Notes: generated by a model from the sequence alone, not told the origin. A stretch of 57,505 bases of DNA from Clostridiales bacterium (GCA_019418225.1 DYCF01000029.1:1-57505), one strand, 5' to 3'; positions 23,635-32,982 are shown, counted from the stretch's first letter. A program made the numbers and translations.

Positions 23635-23956
23635 TTGGTAATACTGGCCCTATAGCAAAGCCCACTACACAACTTGCTAAAAATGTTAATGCTATAATAA
23701 AAATCACGAGCAATATATAACCCAAACTAAAAATACGGTGTTTCTTCTCTTTCTTCTGACTTACCTCCTCCTCTTTAGCTGGAGGTGATACGATTTCTTC
23801 ACACACCATCTTCTCTTCCTTCTTACTTATAGTTTCTCTATAGGCTTCTTTTTCTAAGGTCTTAACAGGCTCTTCGCCTCTTACTTCCCTTTTACACTCA
23901 TTACAATAACGTTGAATTTCACCTACGATTTCTTTACCACATCTTTTACAATTCAT
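23630..23956 (-). CDS. Zinc-ribbon protein with C-terminal TM anchor
   Basis: A 108-residue protein. An N-terminal zinc ribbon (CKRCGKEI...YCNECKR, two CxxC pairs, about residues 3-22) leads into a Lys/Glu-rich linker and one transmembrane helix (about 77-102, LGYILLVIFIIALTFLASCVVGFAIG). This plan is common in Firmicutes, and function is unknown. The start ATG follows a weak ribosome site. The gene shares direction with the secreted-domain gene at 23994. Confidence 0.75.
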   Translation of the reverse strand: MNCKRCGKEIVGEIQRYCNECKREVRGEEPVKTLEKEAYRETISKKEEKMVCEEIVSPPAKEEEVSQKKEKKHRIFSLGYILLVIFIIALTFLASCVVGFAIGPVLPI

Positions 23957-23993
23957 TACTTCTATTACCTCATTTATCTATACTCTCTTGTTA

Positions 23994-24800
23994 CTATAAT
24001 TTTGTTGCATTCTTTTCAAGTACCTTTGTAAAGTTAATCGTCGCCATCTTTACATGATCCTCAGCTTCCATAAGACTTACAAAATAATAACTCATATCAC
24101 CAACATTTAAATTAAACGCATTATTTAAAATAAGATTATATGCATTCAATAATTCCTTATAACTTGTTATCACAGCTTTTCCTGTATCACTTTGTAAATA
24201 CTTCTCTACCTCACTAATCATGCTCATATCTTGATTTAATCTTTGCCTTGCTGTTGTAAGCGTCTCGATATTATACTCCTTAATACCTGTTTGAATTGCT
24301 GCTCTATAGTAACTTACATTAATTTTTTCTTCTACTAATTCTATATAGTTTAAATCATTATGTAGCCTTTTTCCTACCTGTGTTGGCTCTGGTAAGCTAA
24401 AAGCACTTACTTTACTCATTACTAAACCTGTATCTGTTTGTACACTTGTATAACCAAACATCTTTTCAATTACATCTAAAGAAATATATGTTTGTCCATC
24501 CTTTTGAATCGGAATTGATTTACTGATGAAATAGCCCTTACTATTCTTTAAATACTGATTATTTCTGTTAACTGTTACGACATTGTTATTTTGTTTTAAA
24601 ATAATATGCTCCTCTGTAACACTACTAATTTGTATACCTAGCATTTCGCATACTTTTCTTAAAGGATATAAAGCATGCTCCTCAGTATCTACTTGAGCCA
24701 ACTGATTCTCTATAACTATATTTCTTACCCCACCATAAGTTACAGAACTCATTGTCAATGTACCTAGTAATATTCCAGTCAAGATTAGCTTTTTATTCAC
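23994..24800 (-). CDS. Secreted protein with copper-amine-oxidase N-terminal-like domain
   Basis: A 268-residue exported protein. A signal peptide (MNKKLILTGILLGTLTMSSV) is followed by a copper-amine-oxidase-N-like domain (about 25-130: ALYPLRKVCEMLGIQISS, then YISLDVIEKMFGY), the beta-rich module many Clostridia attach to surface proteins. The C-terminal half (about 140-268) is helical and unfamiliar. No oxidase catalytic domain is present. GGAGGAATT precedes the ATG. Wall or matrix association is inference. Confidence 0.8.
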   Translation of the reverse strand: MNKKLILTGILLGTLTMSSVTYGGVRNIVIENQLAQVDTEEHALYPLRKVCEMLGIQISSVTEEHIILKQNNNVVTVNRNNQYLKNSKGYFISKSIPIQKDGQTYISLDVIEKMFGYTSVQTDTGLVMSKVSAFSLPEPTQVGKRLHNDLNYIELVEEKINVSYYRAAIQTGIKEYNIETLTTARQRLNQDMSMISEVEKYLQSDTGKAVITSYKELLNAYNLILNNAFNLNVGDMSYYFVSLMEAEDHVKMATINFTKVLEKNATKL

Positions 24801-24932
24801 TTAAAATTCCTCCACTTTAGTTAATATATCTATCTCTCTCCACGTCCATACTACTATACACATACAGGCTAATCAATGACCCTCAAAAATATAATATTAT
24901 TTCAATTATTTTTTATATTATTAAATATATGT

Positions 24933-25031
24933 AAACAAACCAAAAATTTAATCATCTCTTTAATTTGTTTCTCAATGACTTCACATGACCAGAAACTATG
25001 AACAACTTAAATTTATAAATGTGAAATCTAT
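24933..25031 (-). repeat. Two-hairpin repeat, copy E1 (degenerate, inverted)
   Basis: Hairpin 1 is intact (TTCACATGAC...AATGTGAAATCTATA, about 24975-25031); hairpin 2 is eroded or partly deleted. It is joined to copy E2 at TCTATATAGA. Confidence 0.7.
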
Positions 25032-25145
25032 ATAGAGAAAACAACTAAAAACTTGAAATATACATGTACATAAATTGTTTTCTCTCAATGATTTCACATG
25101 ACTAAAAATCATGAATAACTTAAATTTATAAATGTGAAATCTATA
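25031..25145 (-). repeat. Two-hairpin repeat, copy E2 (inverted)
   Basis: Full copy in inverted orientation, starting TAGAGAAAACAACT and ending GTGAAATCTATA. E1 and E2 fill most of the 24801-25194 gap. Confidence 0.9.
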
Positions 25146-25146
25146 T

Positions 25147-25192
25147 TAAATAAAAGGCGTTGTATAAATTAATATACAACGTCTTTTATTTC
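25147..25192 (-). terminator. leuS terminator
   Basis: AAATAAAAGGCGTTGTAT (25148-25165) pairs with ATACAACGTCTTTTATTT (25174-25191), immediately behind the leuS stop on the minus strand. Confidence 0.85.
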
Positions 25193-25194
25193 AT

Positions 25195-27591
25195 TTATTT
25201 TGCTACAAGGTTTACAATACGACCTTTAACATAAATTTCTTTAACGATAGTTTTGCCTTCTAATTTTTGAGCTACAAGTTCTTTTGCTTTTGCAATCGCT
25301 TCTTCTTGTGGTGCTTCTGGTGAAATCATCATACGTGCTGCGATTTTACCTGTAATTTGAACAGCAACTTCTACTTCGTCTTCTTTCATTTTTTCTTCGT
25401 CGAAGCAAGGCCATGTATTATCAAATACATCTCCTTCACCGCCAACTTTGCTCCATAATTCTTCACTTACGTGAGGAATGAATGGTGCTAAAAGAACGAT
25501 AAGTGCTTTAAGTGTTTCGTTTGCAATACCGCCTTCTTTCTTTTGGATTTCAATGAATTTATTTGTATATTCCATGAAACCACTTACTACTGTATTAAGG
25601 TTGAAGCTTTCCATACGTACAGTAATATCGCGAACAAGTTTGTGACGAAGTCTTTCCATTTCTTTTGTTTCAGCAACTGGTGTATTTTCATCTACAAGTT
25701 TCCATACTTTATTGATGAAACGGTAAACCCCTTCAATACCTCTATCATCCCATTCAGAATCAAGTTCTGGTGGTCCGATGAAGAGTTCGTACATACGAAG
25801 TGAGTCACAACCATATTTTTCAACAAGCTCATCTGGAGAAACAACGTTTCCTTTAGATTTACTCATTTTAGCGCCAGCTTTAGTTACCATACCTTGGTTG
25901 AAGAGACGTTTGAATGGTTCTTCGAAGTCTACTACACCGATATCATATAAGAATTTAGTATAGAAACGTGCATAAAGAAGGTGAAGTACGGCATGTTCAA
26001 TACCACCAACGTACATATCTACTGGTAACCATTTTTTCATATCTTCTTTGCTGATAAGTTCTTGTGTATTGTGTGGATTTGGATATCTTAAGAAGTACCA
26101 AGATGAACCAGCCCATTGTGGCATAGTGTTTGTTTCACGTTTAGCAGGACCACCACAACAAGGACAAGTTGTATTTACCCACTCTTCAATAGCTGCAAGT
26201 GGTGATTCACCTGTACCTGTTGGCTCATAGCTTTCTACATCCGGAAGACGTACTGGAAGATCTTCTTCTTTAACGCCTACAATACCACATTTATCACAGT
26301 GAACTACTGGAATTGGTTCTCCCCAATATCTTTGACGAGAGAATACCCAGTCACGAAGTTTATAATTAGTTGTTTTCTTACCGATATTTTTAGTTTCAAG
26401 GAATTCTGGAATAGCTTTTTTAGCTTCTTCAGATGGCATACCATTGAAATCACCTGAGTTAATCATTACACCAGGTTCTGTATAAGCTTCTGTAAGTTCT
26501 TCTTCTTCACCTGATTTAGAGATAACTTGGATAATTGGTAAGTCAAATTTCTTAGCAAATGCAAAGTCTCTATCATCATGAGCTGGTACACACATAATCG
26601 CACCTGTACCATAATCTGCAAGTACATAATCAGAAATCCATACTGGAATTTTAGCACCATTAAGTGGGTTAATAGCATATCTACCTAAGAATACACCTGT
26701 TTTTTCTTTATCTGCCATACGGTCTACTGATGATTTTGTAGACGCATCAAATACATATTTTTCAACTTCTGCTTTTTGTTCTTCTGTAGTAAGTGCCATT
26801 ACTTTTGCATGTTCTGGCGCCATTACCATGAAGCTTGCACCGTAAAGTGTATCTGGTCTAGTTGTGAAAACTTTGATTTTTTCATCTGTGCCTTCGATTC
26901 CGAAGTCGATTTCAGCACCATAGCTTTTACCAATCCAGTCAGCTTGCATTTTTTTAACTTTTTCTGGCCAATCAAGACCATCTAAGTCATTAAGAAGTCT
27001 TTCTGCATAGTTTGTAATTTTGAGCATCCATTGACGAAGATTTTTCTTAGTTACTGTAGAACCACAACGTTCACAGCATCCTTCTTTAACTTCTTCATTT
27101 GCAAGACCTGTTTTACAAGATGGACACCAGTTGATTGGCATTTCTTTTTCATAAGCTAAGCCATTTTCAAACATTTTAAGGAAAATCCATTGTGTCCATT
27201 TGTAGAATTCTGGATCTGTTGTGTTAACTTCTTTATCCCAGTCATAAATTGCACTGATATCATGAAGCTGACGTTTGAAGTTTGCTACATTCTCAGCTGT
27301 AGCAATAGCTGGGTGTACTTTCTTTTGAATTGCATAGTTTTCTGCTGGAAGACCAAATGCATCCCATCCCATTGGATGAAGTACATAATGACCTTGAAGC
27401 ATTTTATAACGGCTCCATACATCTGAAAGCACATAACCTCTCCAGTGACCTACATGAAGACCATTTCCTGATGGATATGGGAACATATCTAGGCAGTAAT
27501 AAGGTTTTTTATCTGGTGTTTCAACGTTTACTGGATGTTCTTCCCAGTGTTTTCTCCACTTTTGTTCAATTTCTTTGTGATTATATTGCAC
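25195..27591 (-). CDS. leuS: Leucyl-tRNA synthetase
   Basis: A 798-residue class I LeuRS. The HIGH motif is FPYPSGNGLHVGHWRGY (about 37-53). A CP1 editing domain follows (TTRPDTLYGASFMV and GTGAIMCVPAHDDRD). Zinc-type Cys pairs (WCPSCKTGL...CCERCG) are present, and the KMSKS loop is KMSKSKGNVVSPDELV. I start it at the GTG at 27591 (VQYNHKEIEQKW), because GGAGGAGAAG lies just upstream and the longer frame runs back into the T-box terminator. Expression is controlled by the T-box leader; uncharged tRNA-Leu should raise it. Confidence 0.97.
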   Translation of the reverse strand: MQYNHKEIEQKWRKHWEEHPVNVETPDKKPYYCLDMFPYPSGNGLHVGHWRGYVLSDVWSRYKMLQGHYVLHPMGWDAFGLPAENYAIQKKVHPAIATAENVANFKRQLHDISAIYDWDKEVNTTDPEFYKWTQWIFLKMFENGLAYEKEMPINWCPSCKTGLANEEVKEGCCERCGSTVTKKNLRQWMLKITNYAERLLNDLDGLDWPEKVKKMQADWIGKSYGAEIDFGIEGTDEKIKVFTTRPDTLYGASFMVMAPEHAKVMALTTEEQKAEVEKYVFDASTKSSVDRMADKEKTGVFLGRYAINPLNGAKIPVWISDYVLADYGTGAIMCVPAHDDRDFAFAKKFDLPIIQVISKSGEEEELTEAYTEPGVMINSGDFNGMPSEEAKKAIPEFLETKNIGKKTTNYKLRDWVFSRQRYWGEPIPVVHCDKCGIVGVKEEDLPVRLPDVESYEPTGTGESPLAAIEEWVNTTCPCCGGPAKRETNTMPQWAGSSWYFLRYPNPHNTQELISKEDMKKWLPVDMYVGGIEHAVLHLLYARFYTKFLYDIGVVDFEEPFKRLFNQGMVTKAGAKMSKSKGNVVSPDELVEKYGCDSLRMYELFIGPPELDSEWDDRGIEGVYRFINKVWKLVDENTPVAETKEMERLRHKLVRDITVRMESFNLNTVVSGFMEYTNKFIEIQKKEGGIANETLKALIVLLAPFIPHVSEELWSKVGGEGDVFDNTWPCFDEEKMKEDEVEVAVQITGKIAARMMISPEAPQEEAIAKAKELVAQKLEGKTIVKEIYVKGRIVNLVAK

Positions 27592-27605
27592 TTTTCTTCT
27601 CCTCC

Positions 27606-27915
27606 TTTGTAATGAACGAAAACAATAAAAAAACCTCTCGCTTCTCAAATGACCTTCTAATGAAAGCACTTAAGAGACGAAAGGTTGTATTTCCGCGTTA
27701 CCACTCTTATTTGCAATTTTAAACTTTGAACTTTTACTTATTAAAAATTCAATAATTTAAATTTGCACACTCATTCTTCTATAACGGGAAGTCCCGCCAT
27801 GACCTACTACCATTTCAGCCTGGAACTTGGCGACGAGTTCATAAAAGCTTTCTACTATTTCACACCACCCAATAGCTCTCTGAAAAAAAGGACTCTTACT
27901 ACTACTTCGCTTCAT
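27606..27915 (-). promoter_or_regulatory. T-box riboswitch of leuS (specifier CUC, Leu)
   Basis: On the minus strand the T-box core reads AGAGTGGTAACGCGG (about 27693-27707). It is followed by an intrinsic terminator: AACCTTTCGTCTCT (about 27674-27687) pairs with AGAAGCGAGAGGTTTTTTT (about 27627-27646). Stem I upstream contains AGAGAG, GGTGTGAAA and the specifier region GAACTCGTC, where CTC is a leucine codon. Gene context and specifier agree. The rest of the 27592-28084 gap shows no gene. Confidence 0.92.
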
Positions 27916-28084
27916 AGTCTTTAGTTTATAATATTTACTTAGGCAATTCTAACATATCATTTTATGAAAATCAACGACTTCCGCATATTTTTTACTTTAC
28001 TTACCACATGTTGCCCTTACTTTACATTTGATGTATTATTCCCAGGCTTCTTCTTTTCTATACCATAACCTTGTAAAATCATTT

Positions 28085-29038
28085 CTATTTTTTCTGCTCC
28101 TTCGTCTGCTTTTCTCCCCTAGCTGCCTCACGCTGCTTCTTTCTTTTTAAAATAATATAAACTAGGATACCTACTGGTACTAAAATAACTAAGAACGGAA
28201 TCAGTGCAATAATAAATAATGCCAATCCCTTAAAGATACGGATAACACCTTGAATAGACTCATTAAATGTTGCTTTGACTTGATCACCAAAAGTTTTAAC
28301 TGGTTTAGTAACCTGTATCTTACCTACCTCTTGAATTTCTACCTCTATTGTGGACATATCCACTAAGCTATCATAACTTTGAAGTGTTCCCTTTAGAGAC
28401 TCTATTTCATAAGTTACATCTCCTAGCTCCTTCTCAATCTCAAAAAGGTCTTTTAAATCGCCTGATTGCTCTAGCAATGCCAGTAAGTGCTCCTTCCTTA
28501 TATTAAGTGCCTTCATTCGCGTTTCTGTATCCACATATTGACTTGTGATATCTTCACTATTAGAAGTTAAATAAGAAACATTCCCAAAGTCTCCTCCTTT
28601 ATTCATAAATGTATCAAAAGATTTCTGCGGAATCCTGACTGTTAAACTAGCCGTTCTAGATGTTGTATAATCCTCATAAAAATCAGCACCTTGAATATTA
28701 GAGTTCTCAATATATCCCTTTAAAGATTGCACATACTCTGTAAGTTTATTGACACTTTCATTAAAATGCTCTGTTTGAATATGTATTGTTCCATTTTTAA
28801 TAATCTTACGATTATAATCAATCTCTGTATTAATCTCCGGTACAGATGAGTTATCACCTCCCGCCTCATCACTTGTTTCTTCCGTAATTTCAGCATTTTC
28901 ATATATACTACTATCCTGAGATGCTGTATAATTCTCTGTTACACCTGTTTTATCGCTACTGCTGCCACATCCTACAGTTAAACTTACCATTAACAACCCT
29001 AATAAAGCGCCACTTATTTTTCCCCATTGCCTCTTCAT
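28085..29038 (-). CDS. DUF4349 lipoprotein
   Basis: A 317-residue exported protein. The signal peptide ends in a lipobox (SLTVGC, about residue 24). An acidic linker leads into the DUF4349 domain (about 75-265), with NRKIIKNGTIHIQTEHFNE, TVRIPQKSFDTFM and a central coiled coil (SGDLKDLFEIEKELGDVTYEIESLKGTL). A TM helix follows (about 272-296), then a basic tail. This plan is common in Firmicutes, and function is unknown. It is probably a single gene; the ATG has an AGGAGAG-type site. Confidence 0.88.
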   Translation of the reverse strand: MKRQWGKISGALLGLLMVSLTVGCGSSSDKTGVTENYTASQDSSIYENAEITEETSDEAGGDNSSVPEINTEIDYNRKIIKNGTIHIQTEHFNESVNKLTEYVQSLKGYIENSNIQGADFYEDYTTSRTASLTVRIPQKSFDTFMNKGGDFGNVSYLTSNSEDITSQYVDTETRMKALNIRKEHLLALLEQSGDLKDLFEIEKELGDVTYEIESLKGTLQSYDSLVDMSTIEVEIQEVGKIQVTKPVKTFGDQVKATFNESIQGVIRIFKGLALFIIALIPFLVILVPVGILVYIILKRKKQREAARGEKQTKEQKK

Positions 29039-29075
29039 AACTGCTCTCCTTTTATAATTTAAATTTAATCTATAC

Positions 29076-29204
29076 TATAGATTTCACATCTATATAGACT
29101 TCACATTTATAAATTTTAGTTATTCATGATTTTTAGTCATGTGAAATCATTGGGAGAATTCTATTTACCGACACGTATTCAAGTTTTTAGTTGGTTTCTC
29201 TATA
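29076..29204 (+). repeat. Two-hairpin repeat, copy F with extra left end
   Basis: Full unit 29093-29204 (TATAGACTTCACAT ... GGTTTCTCTATA). A second left-end fragment (TATAGATTTCACATC) sits directly upstream, as at copy A. Confidence 0.85.
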
Positions 29205-29255
29205 TATGACGTGTTTTATTTAAAATTGTTCCATTTTTTATTTTTTAAATTTTTA

Positions 29256-29639
29256 TTAATTTCTTATAGATGCTTTATACCCCAAATTAACTATTAAATT
29301 ATACAAAATGTTAGCCCTTGATTTTGTTAACCGTATTACAATTGACCTGAGAGAGTAAAAGTTTCGCCTAAACCACATATATCCTTCAAACAATTCCTCC
29401 TGATTCATATTTTTAGGACGAAACGCTACGCGCGTTTTTCCATTATAATATGACCAATCATGGGTTAATAATCTTCCTTCCTCTGGCAGCAATGTAGCAT
29501 GAGGCCCCTCAAAAACCACTTTACTTCCTTTCTTTTGAAACCTTCGCGTAATCTCATAACAATGCGGTGCATTAGCTGTATTTACTGTCATGGCAACTAA
29601 ATCAAATTGCCCCTCAAAACAGTGCCCTATTTTATATCT
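29256..29639 (-). pseudogene. Remnant of a B12-binding radical SAM protein
   Basis: The open frame from 29639 downward encodes HCFEGQFDLVAMTVNTANAP, then HCYEITRRFQKKGSKVVFEGPH, which matches the B12-binding N-terminal domain of radical SAM proteins (the DUF4070 type). It passes directly into a C-terminal-like FRPKNMNQEELFEGYMWFRR segment. The CxxxCxxC radical SAM core expected between them is absent, so a large internal deletion is likely. The first ATG (29591) is mid-domain. The frame is the same as hemolysin III and begins right after its stop. Confidence 0.65.
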
Positions 29640-30338
29640 TTAATAGACAAACAAATATATCCCAAACCAATGCAGTACAGCACCCGCAAGTACAAAGAAA
29701 TGCCAAATAAAATGGGTATACTTTTTACCTTTTGAAAAAGGAATCATTCCTACTGTATAAATAATTCCTCCTATAATAATAAACCAAAATAATGGTCTAT
29801 CATTCTTTAGCCAATCTGGTATGAACATAAGCGCACTCCAACCAATTACAAAATATAAACTAAAATGTAACCACTGCAACCTGCCAGGTCCAAACACACC
29901 TATCATGGTAATCCCTAAAATAATCAGTCCCCACTGAACACAAAAAAGCACAATCCCTAATGTATTTCCCCAATATACCAGATATAAGGGTGCAAAAGTT
30001 CCTCCAATTAAAAGATAAATCGAAGAATAATCAAATCTTCTCCACAATCTTTTAACACCTGACCCACTTCTAAAAGCATGATATAAACAACTCATTAGCA
30101 TCAACATCACTAAACTAATGCCATAAAAGCAAGATGCCATCACCTTTAAGCCTGTATCCGACTTAAGCAGTAGTAGTATCATCCCCGCAATAGCCAGCAT
30201 TGCACCTACACCATGGGTTACTGCATTTCCTACCTCCTCTCCTAATGTTAAATGTGGTGGTTCATTTAATTGTCTGATATATTGTTTCTTTTTTTCCTTA
30301 TCTATCTTTTGTTTTAATTCGCTAAGCTTGCTTTCCAT
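29640..30338 (-). CDS. Hemolysin III / PAQR-family membrane protein
   Basis: A 232-residue seven-helix protein of the hemolysin III (YqfA/PAQR) family. Family landmarks are GNAVTHGVGAMLA, SCLYHAF, RRFDYSSIYLLIGGTF and the C-terminal FIWHFFVLAGAVLHW, which supply the putative metal-binding His and Asp residues. A 40-residue charged N-tail precedes the first helix. AGGAGAG precedes the ATG. Despite the name, haemolysis is not implied; a hydrolase-type membrane function is suspected for PAQR relatives. Confidence 0.88.
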   Translation of the reverse strand: MESKLSELKQKIDKEKKKQYIRQLNEPPHLTLGEEVGNAVTHGVGAMLAIAGMILLLLKSDTGLKVMASCFYGISLVMLMLMSCLYHAFRSGSGVKRLWRRFDYSSIYLLIGGTFAPLYLVYWGNTLGIVLFCVQWGLIILGITMIGVFGPGRLQWLHFSLYFVIGWSALMFIPDWLKNDRPLFWFIIIGGIIYTVGMIPFSKGKKYTHFIWHFFVLAGAVLHWFGIYLFVY

Positions 30339-30434
30339 ACTACAGACTCTCCTTTTATTTACCTTTCACCTATTTTCACAATAGTTTTCACCATTTACTA
30401 AATTATACAACAATTAATCATATATTGCACCTAT

Positions 30435-30480
30435 GATAAAAACAGCGGCACCTCAATTTAGAAGTACCGCTGTTTTTATC
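30435..30480 (-). terminator. Terminator of the peroxiredoxin gene
   Basis: GATAAAAACAGCGG (30435-30448) pairs with CCGCTGTTTTTATC (30467-30480). Confidence 0.85.
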
Positions 30481-30501
30481 ATCTTATTTATTAATTGCTC
30501 A

Positions 30502-31512
30502 TCACTCTAAAGGTTTATAGCAGAACCACCAGTCATAACAGCAATTCTCTGTCTTATTCTTTTCTGCACCTTCAATAGTTGTTGCTGGTGGCACGATAAC
30601 TTGGTCCCCAATAAGTTCATTGTTTGGCCAATTAGCTGGCATTGCAACTTTATGTTTATCCGCAATCTGGAGAGCTGCTAGCGCTCTTATGATTTCTTCC
30701 ATATTACGCCCAACTTCTGATGGATAATATAAAATCATACGTATCGTTCCTGTAGGGTCTACAAAGAAAACAGCGCGAACCGTCTGAGTTGTTTTGGCAC
30801 TATGTACCATGCCGAGTTCGCTTGCTACCTTCCCCATAGAATCTGCAATAATTGGAAATGGTATAGGTGTGCATAGATTTTGTTCAATCCACTCTACCCA
30901 TTTAATGTGTGGCTGTACTTGATCTACTGAAAGACCTAAAAGTTCTGTATCTAACTGCTTGAAATTCTCATAGTTCTTAGCAAAAGACACGAACTCCGTC
31001 GTGCATACAGGTGTAAAATCTCCTGGATGACTAAATAAAATAAGCCATTTACCTAAATAATCATCTGGCAATGTCTTGTTACCCATAGTTGTCTGTACTT
31101 TCATCTTAGGCATTTTATCACCTATTGTAACACCTTTACATGGTTTCATATTCTCTTGCATCATTATGCATTTCATTCCCATATTCATATTGCCTTCAGA
31201 CATCTTCTCCATTTTACTGCCTTTACACATCTCCGCTTTACTATACTTCTTATTTGGCTCGCACTTATTTGGCTCACACTTATTCATTTCCTTCTTTTCT
31301 TGCTTCTTCTCACACTCGGATTCTTTTCCTATCTTAGTAGACCAATCCGTATTCCAACCAAATTCTTGCTGCTTTCCTTCTTTTTTATTGTAATCCATAT
31401 CTTTCATCTGCTTTTTATCTTGCTCTTGTTTTTGCTTCTTTTCTTTCTTCATAACACTTTCATCATCATTATCTGAATCGCATTTCCCCATGCTCTTAAT
31501 ACTATGCATCAT
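30502..31512 (-). CDS. Peroxiredoxin with long Lys/Glu/Met/Cys-rich N-terminal extension
   Basis: A 336-residue protein. The C-terminal part (about 125-336) is a Prx6/AhpC-type peroxiredoxin: GDKMPKMKV, catalytic PGDFTPVCTTEF, SVDQVQPHIKWVEWI, and TVRAVFFVDP with the conserved Arg. It reduces peroxides through the Cys of PVCTTE. The first 120 residues are low-complexity and charged, with repeated NKCEPNKCEPNK and many Met and Cys, unlike any usual peroxiredoxin (about 200-220). Start at ATG 31512 (AAAGGTGAAAAC upstream); a GTG at 31545 or 31554 is possible. The tail has a CCYDWWFCY cluster. Confidence 0.85.
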   Translation of the reverse strand: MMHSIKSMGKCDSDNDDESVMKKEKKQKQEQDKKQMKDMDYNKKEGKQQEFGWNTDWSTKIGKESECEKKQEKKEMNKCEPNKCEPNKKYSKAEMCKGSKMEKMSEGNMNMGMKCIMMQENMKPCKGVTIGDKMPKMKVQTTMGNKTLPDDYLGKWLILFSHPGDFTPVCTTEFVSFAKNYENFKQLDTELLGLSVDQVQPHIKWVEWIEQNLCTPIPFPIIADSMGKVASELGMVHSAKTTQTVRAVFFVDPTGTIRMILYYPSEVGRNMEEIIRALAALQIADKHKVAMPANWPNNELIGDQVIVPPATTIEGAEKNKTENCCYDWWFCYKPLE

Positions 31513-31634
31513 GTTTTCACCTTTAAACTCGTTAGGTTCAATCACTTTTATCACACCTTTACTGATGAATTTACCACTAGCATATATATGATGAAAGTAG
31601 CTTTTCCTATGCCTCTAAGGGCTGACCCATTATT

Positions 31635-32402
31635 TTATCTTTCATTTGCTTTACTAGCTAAAGAAGCTTGATACCTTCCAATCATACCAATTACTAACCA
31701 TCTAGGCAATTTGACAAATAGTTTATTACGAAATCCTGGTACGATGACACGCTTGCCTTTCATCAGTCCTTTATAAGCTGCCTTCGCCATAAATTCTGGT
31801 GACATCGCCATACGCGGATCTGCTTTACCTGCTACTTTAGCAAAATTTGTTTTGGTTGCACCTGGGCATAATGCTGACACTGTAATATTATATGGTTTTA
31901 ATTCTAACCATAAGGCTTCTGAAAGTGATAGTACATACGCCTTAGTTGCATAATAAATTGCTGTATAAGGCCCCGGATGATAGGAGCCTGTTGAAGCTAC
32001 ATTTAGAATCTTACCTCTACCATTTTTCATCATTTCCCGGGAAAAATATTTAGTTAATAAAGTTAAATTTGTCATATTAAGTTCCATCATACTTAAGTCT
32101 TTTTCATATCCAGCCTTTACAAATTCCCCAACATAACCTACTCCAGCATTATTCACTAAAATTTCTACTTCAACACCTAATGCCTTTACTTCGTCATATA
32201 AGAAACTTGCACCATCTTCTTGTGCTAAATCGACTTTACATACATCAACTTTAATATTATATTTCGTCTCCAACTCGCTTTTTAATATATCCATTTTTTC
32301 TTTACTTCTAGCTGCTATAATCAAATCATATCCATGGTGTGCAAAGACCTTGGCAAGCTCCAAACCAATGCCACTTGAAGCACCTGTTATTAAAACACTC
32401 AT
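31635..32402 (-). CDS. Short-chain dehydrogenase/reductase
   Basis: A 255-residue classical SDR. The cofactor loop is ITGASSGIGLELA (about 4-16), with NNAGVGYVG (about 85-93), a catalytic Ser in LNVASTGSYHPG and YYATKAYVLSLSEAL, giving the YxxxK pair. The Arg in IIAARSKEK suggests NADP preference. Closest in plan to the DltE/YohF-like SDRs with a basic C-terminus (KLPRWLVIGMIGRYQ). Substrate unknown. GGCGGAGGAAAAG precedes the ATG. It lies upstream of, and in the same direction as, the peroxiredoxin gene. Confidence 0.9.
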   Translation of the reverse strand: MSVLITGASSGIGLELAKVFAHHGYDLIIAARSKEKMDILKSELETKYNIKVDVCKVDLAQEDGASFLYDEVKALGVEVEILVNNAGVGYVGEFVKAGYEKDLSMMELNMTNLTLLTKYFSREMMKNGRGKILNVASTGSYHPGPYTAIYYATKAYVLSLSEALWLELKPYNITVSALCPGATKTNFAKVAGKADPRMAMSPEFMAKAAYKGLMKGKRVIVPGFRNKLFVKLPRWLVIGMIGRYQASLASKANER

Positions 32403-32494
32403 TACTTTTCCTCCGCCTTCTTTACTCTCTTATAAAAATATTATAAGAGTTTTAAAGAGGTGTGACTAGGAAATTTTACGAAAGGGGTCTATCT

Positions 32495-32926
32495 ATGAAT
32501 TGGCTTAATAATATGGGAAACAAATTTAGAAGCTTTATGCAAGGGCGCTACGGAAGTGATCAACTTTGTCTTGCATTACTGATTGTTTCAATTCTCTTGT
32601 CCTTTTTATCACCACTTACAGGTTCACCAATTGTAGCAATCATCTCTTATATTCCACTTATTCTTTGTATTTATCGTATGTTCTCTAAAAATATCTCTAA
32701 GCGTTATGAAGAAAATCGCAAGTTCATGAACTTCTGGCACCCTATTTGGCAAAAGATTTTAGGTTTTAAAAATAAAGTTCAAAAAAAGGTAACACAACTT
32801 AAAGATAAAGACCATAAATATTACAAATGTCCTAACTGTAAAAAAACGCTCCGTGTACCTAAAGGACGTGGTAATATTCGTATCACTTGCCCAAAATGCC
32901 ATCATGAATTTTCTAAACGTACTTAA
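32495..32926 (+). CDS. Membrane protein with C-terminal zinc ribbon
   Basis: A 143-residue protein. Two hydrophobic helices (about 30-70, LCLALLIVSILLSFLSPLTG... IVAIISYIPLILCIYRMF) are followed by a basic linker and a zinc ribbon at the C-terminus (YKCPNCKKTLRVPKGRGNIRITCPKCHHEF). The plan is common in Clostridia, and function is unknown. I start at the ATG at 32495 (GAAAGGGG upstream). It is divergent from the SDR gene and followed by a terminator. Confidence 0.82.
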   Translation: MNWLNNMGNKFRSFMQGRYGSDQLCLALLIVSILLSFLSPLTGSPIVAIISYIPLILCIYRMFSKNISKRYEENRKFMNFWHPIWQKILGFKNKVQKKVTQLKDKDHKYYKCPNCKKTLRVPKGRGNIRITCPKCHHEFSKRT

Positions 32927-32981
32927 ATGGTATTGAAAGGCGGTAGCACTTTTACGCCACCACCTTTCAATACCATTTTTT
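32926..32981 (+). terminator. Terminator
   Basis: AATGGTATTGAAAGG (32926-32940) pairs with CCTTTCAATACCATT (32963-32977), then TTTT. Confidence 0.85.
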
Positions 32982-32982
32982 C

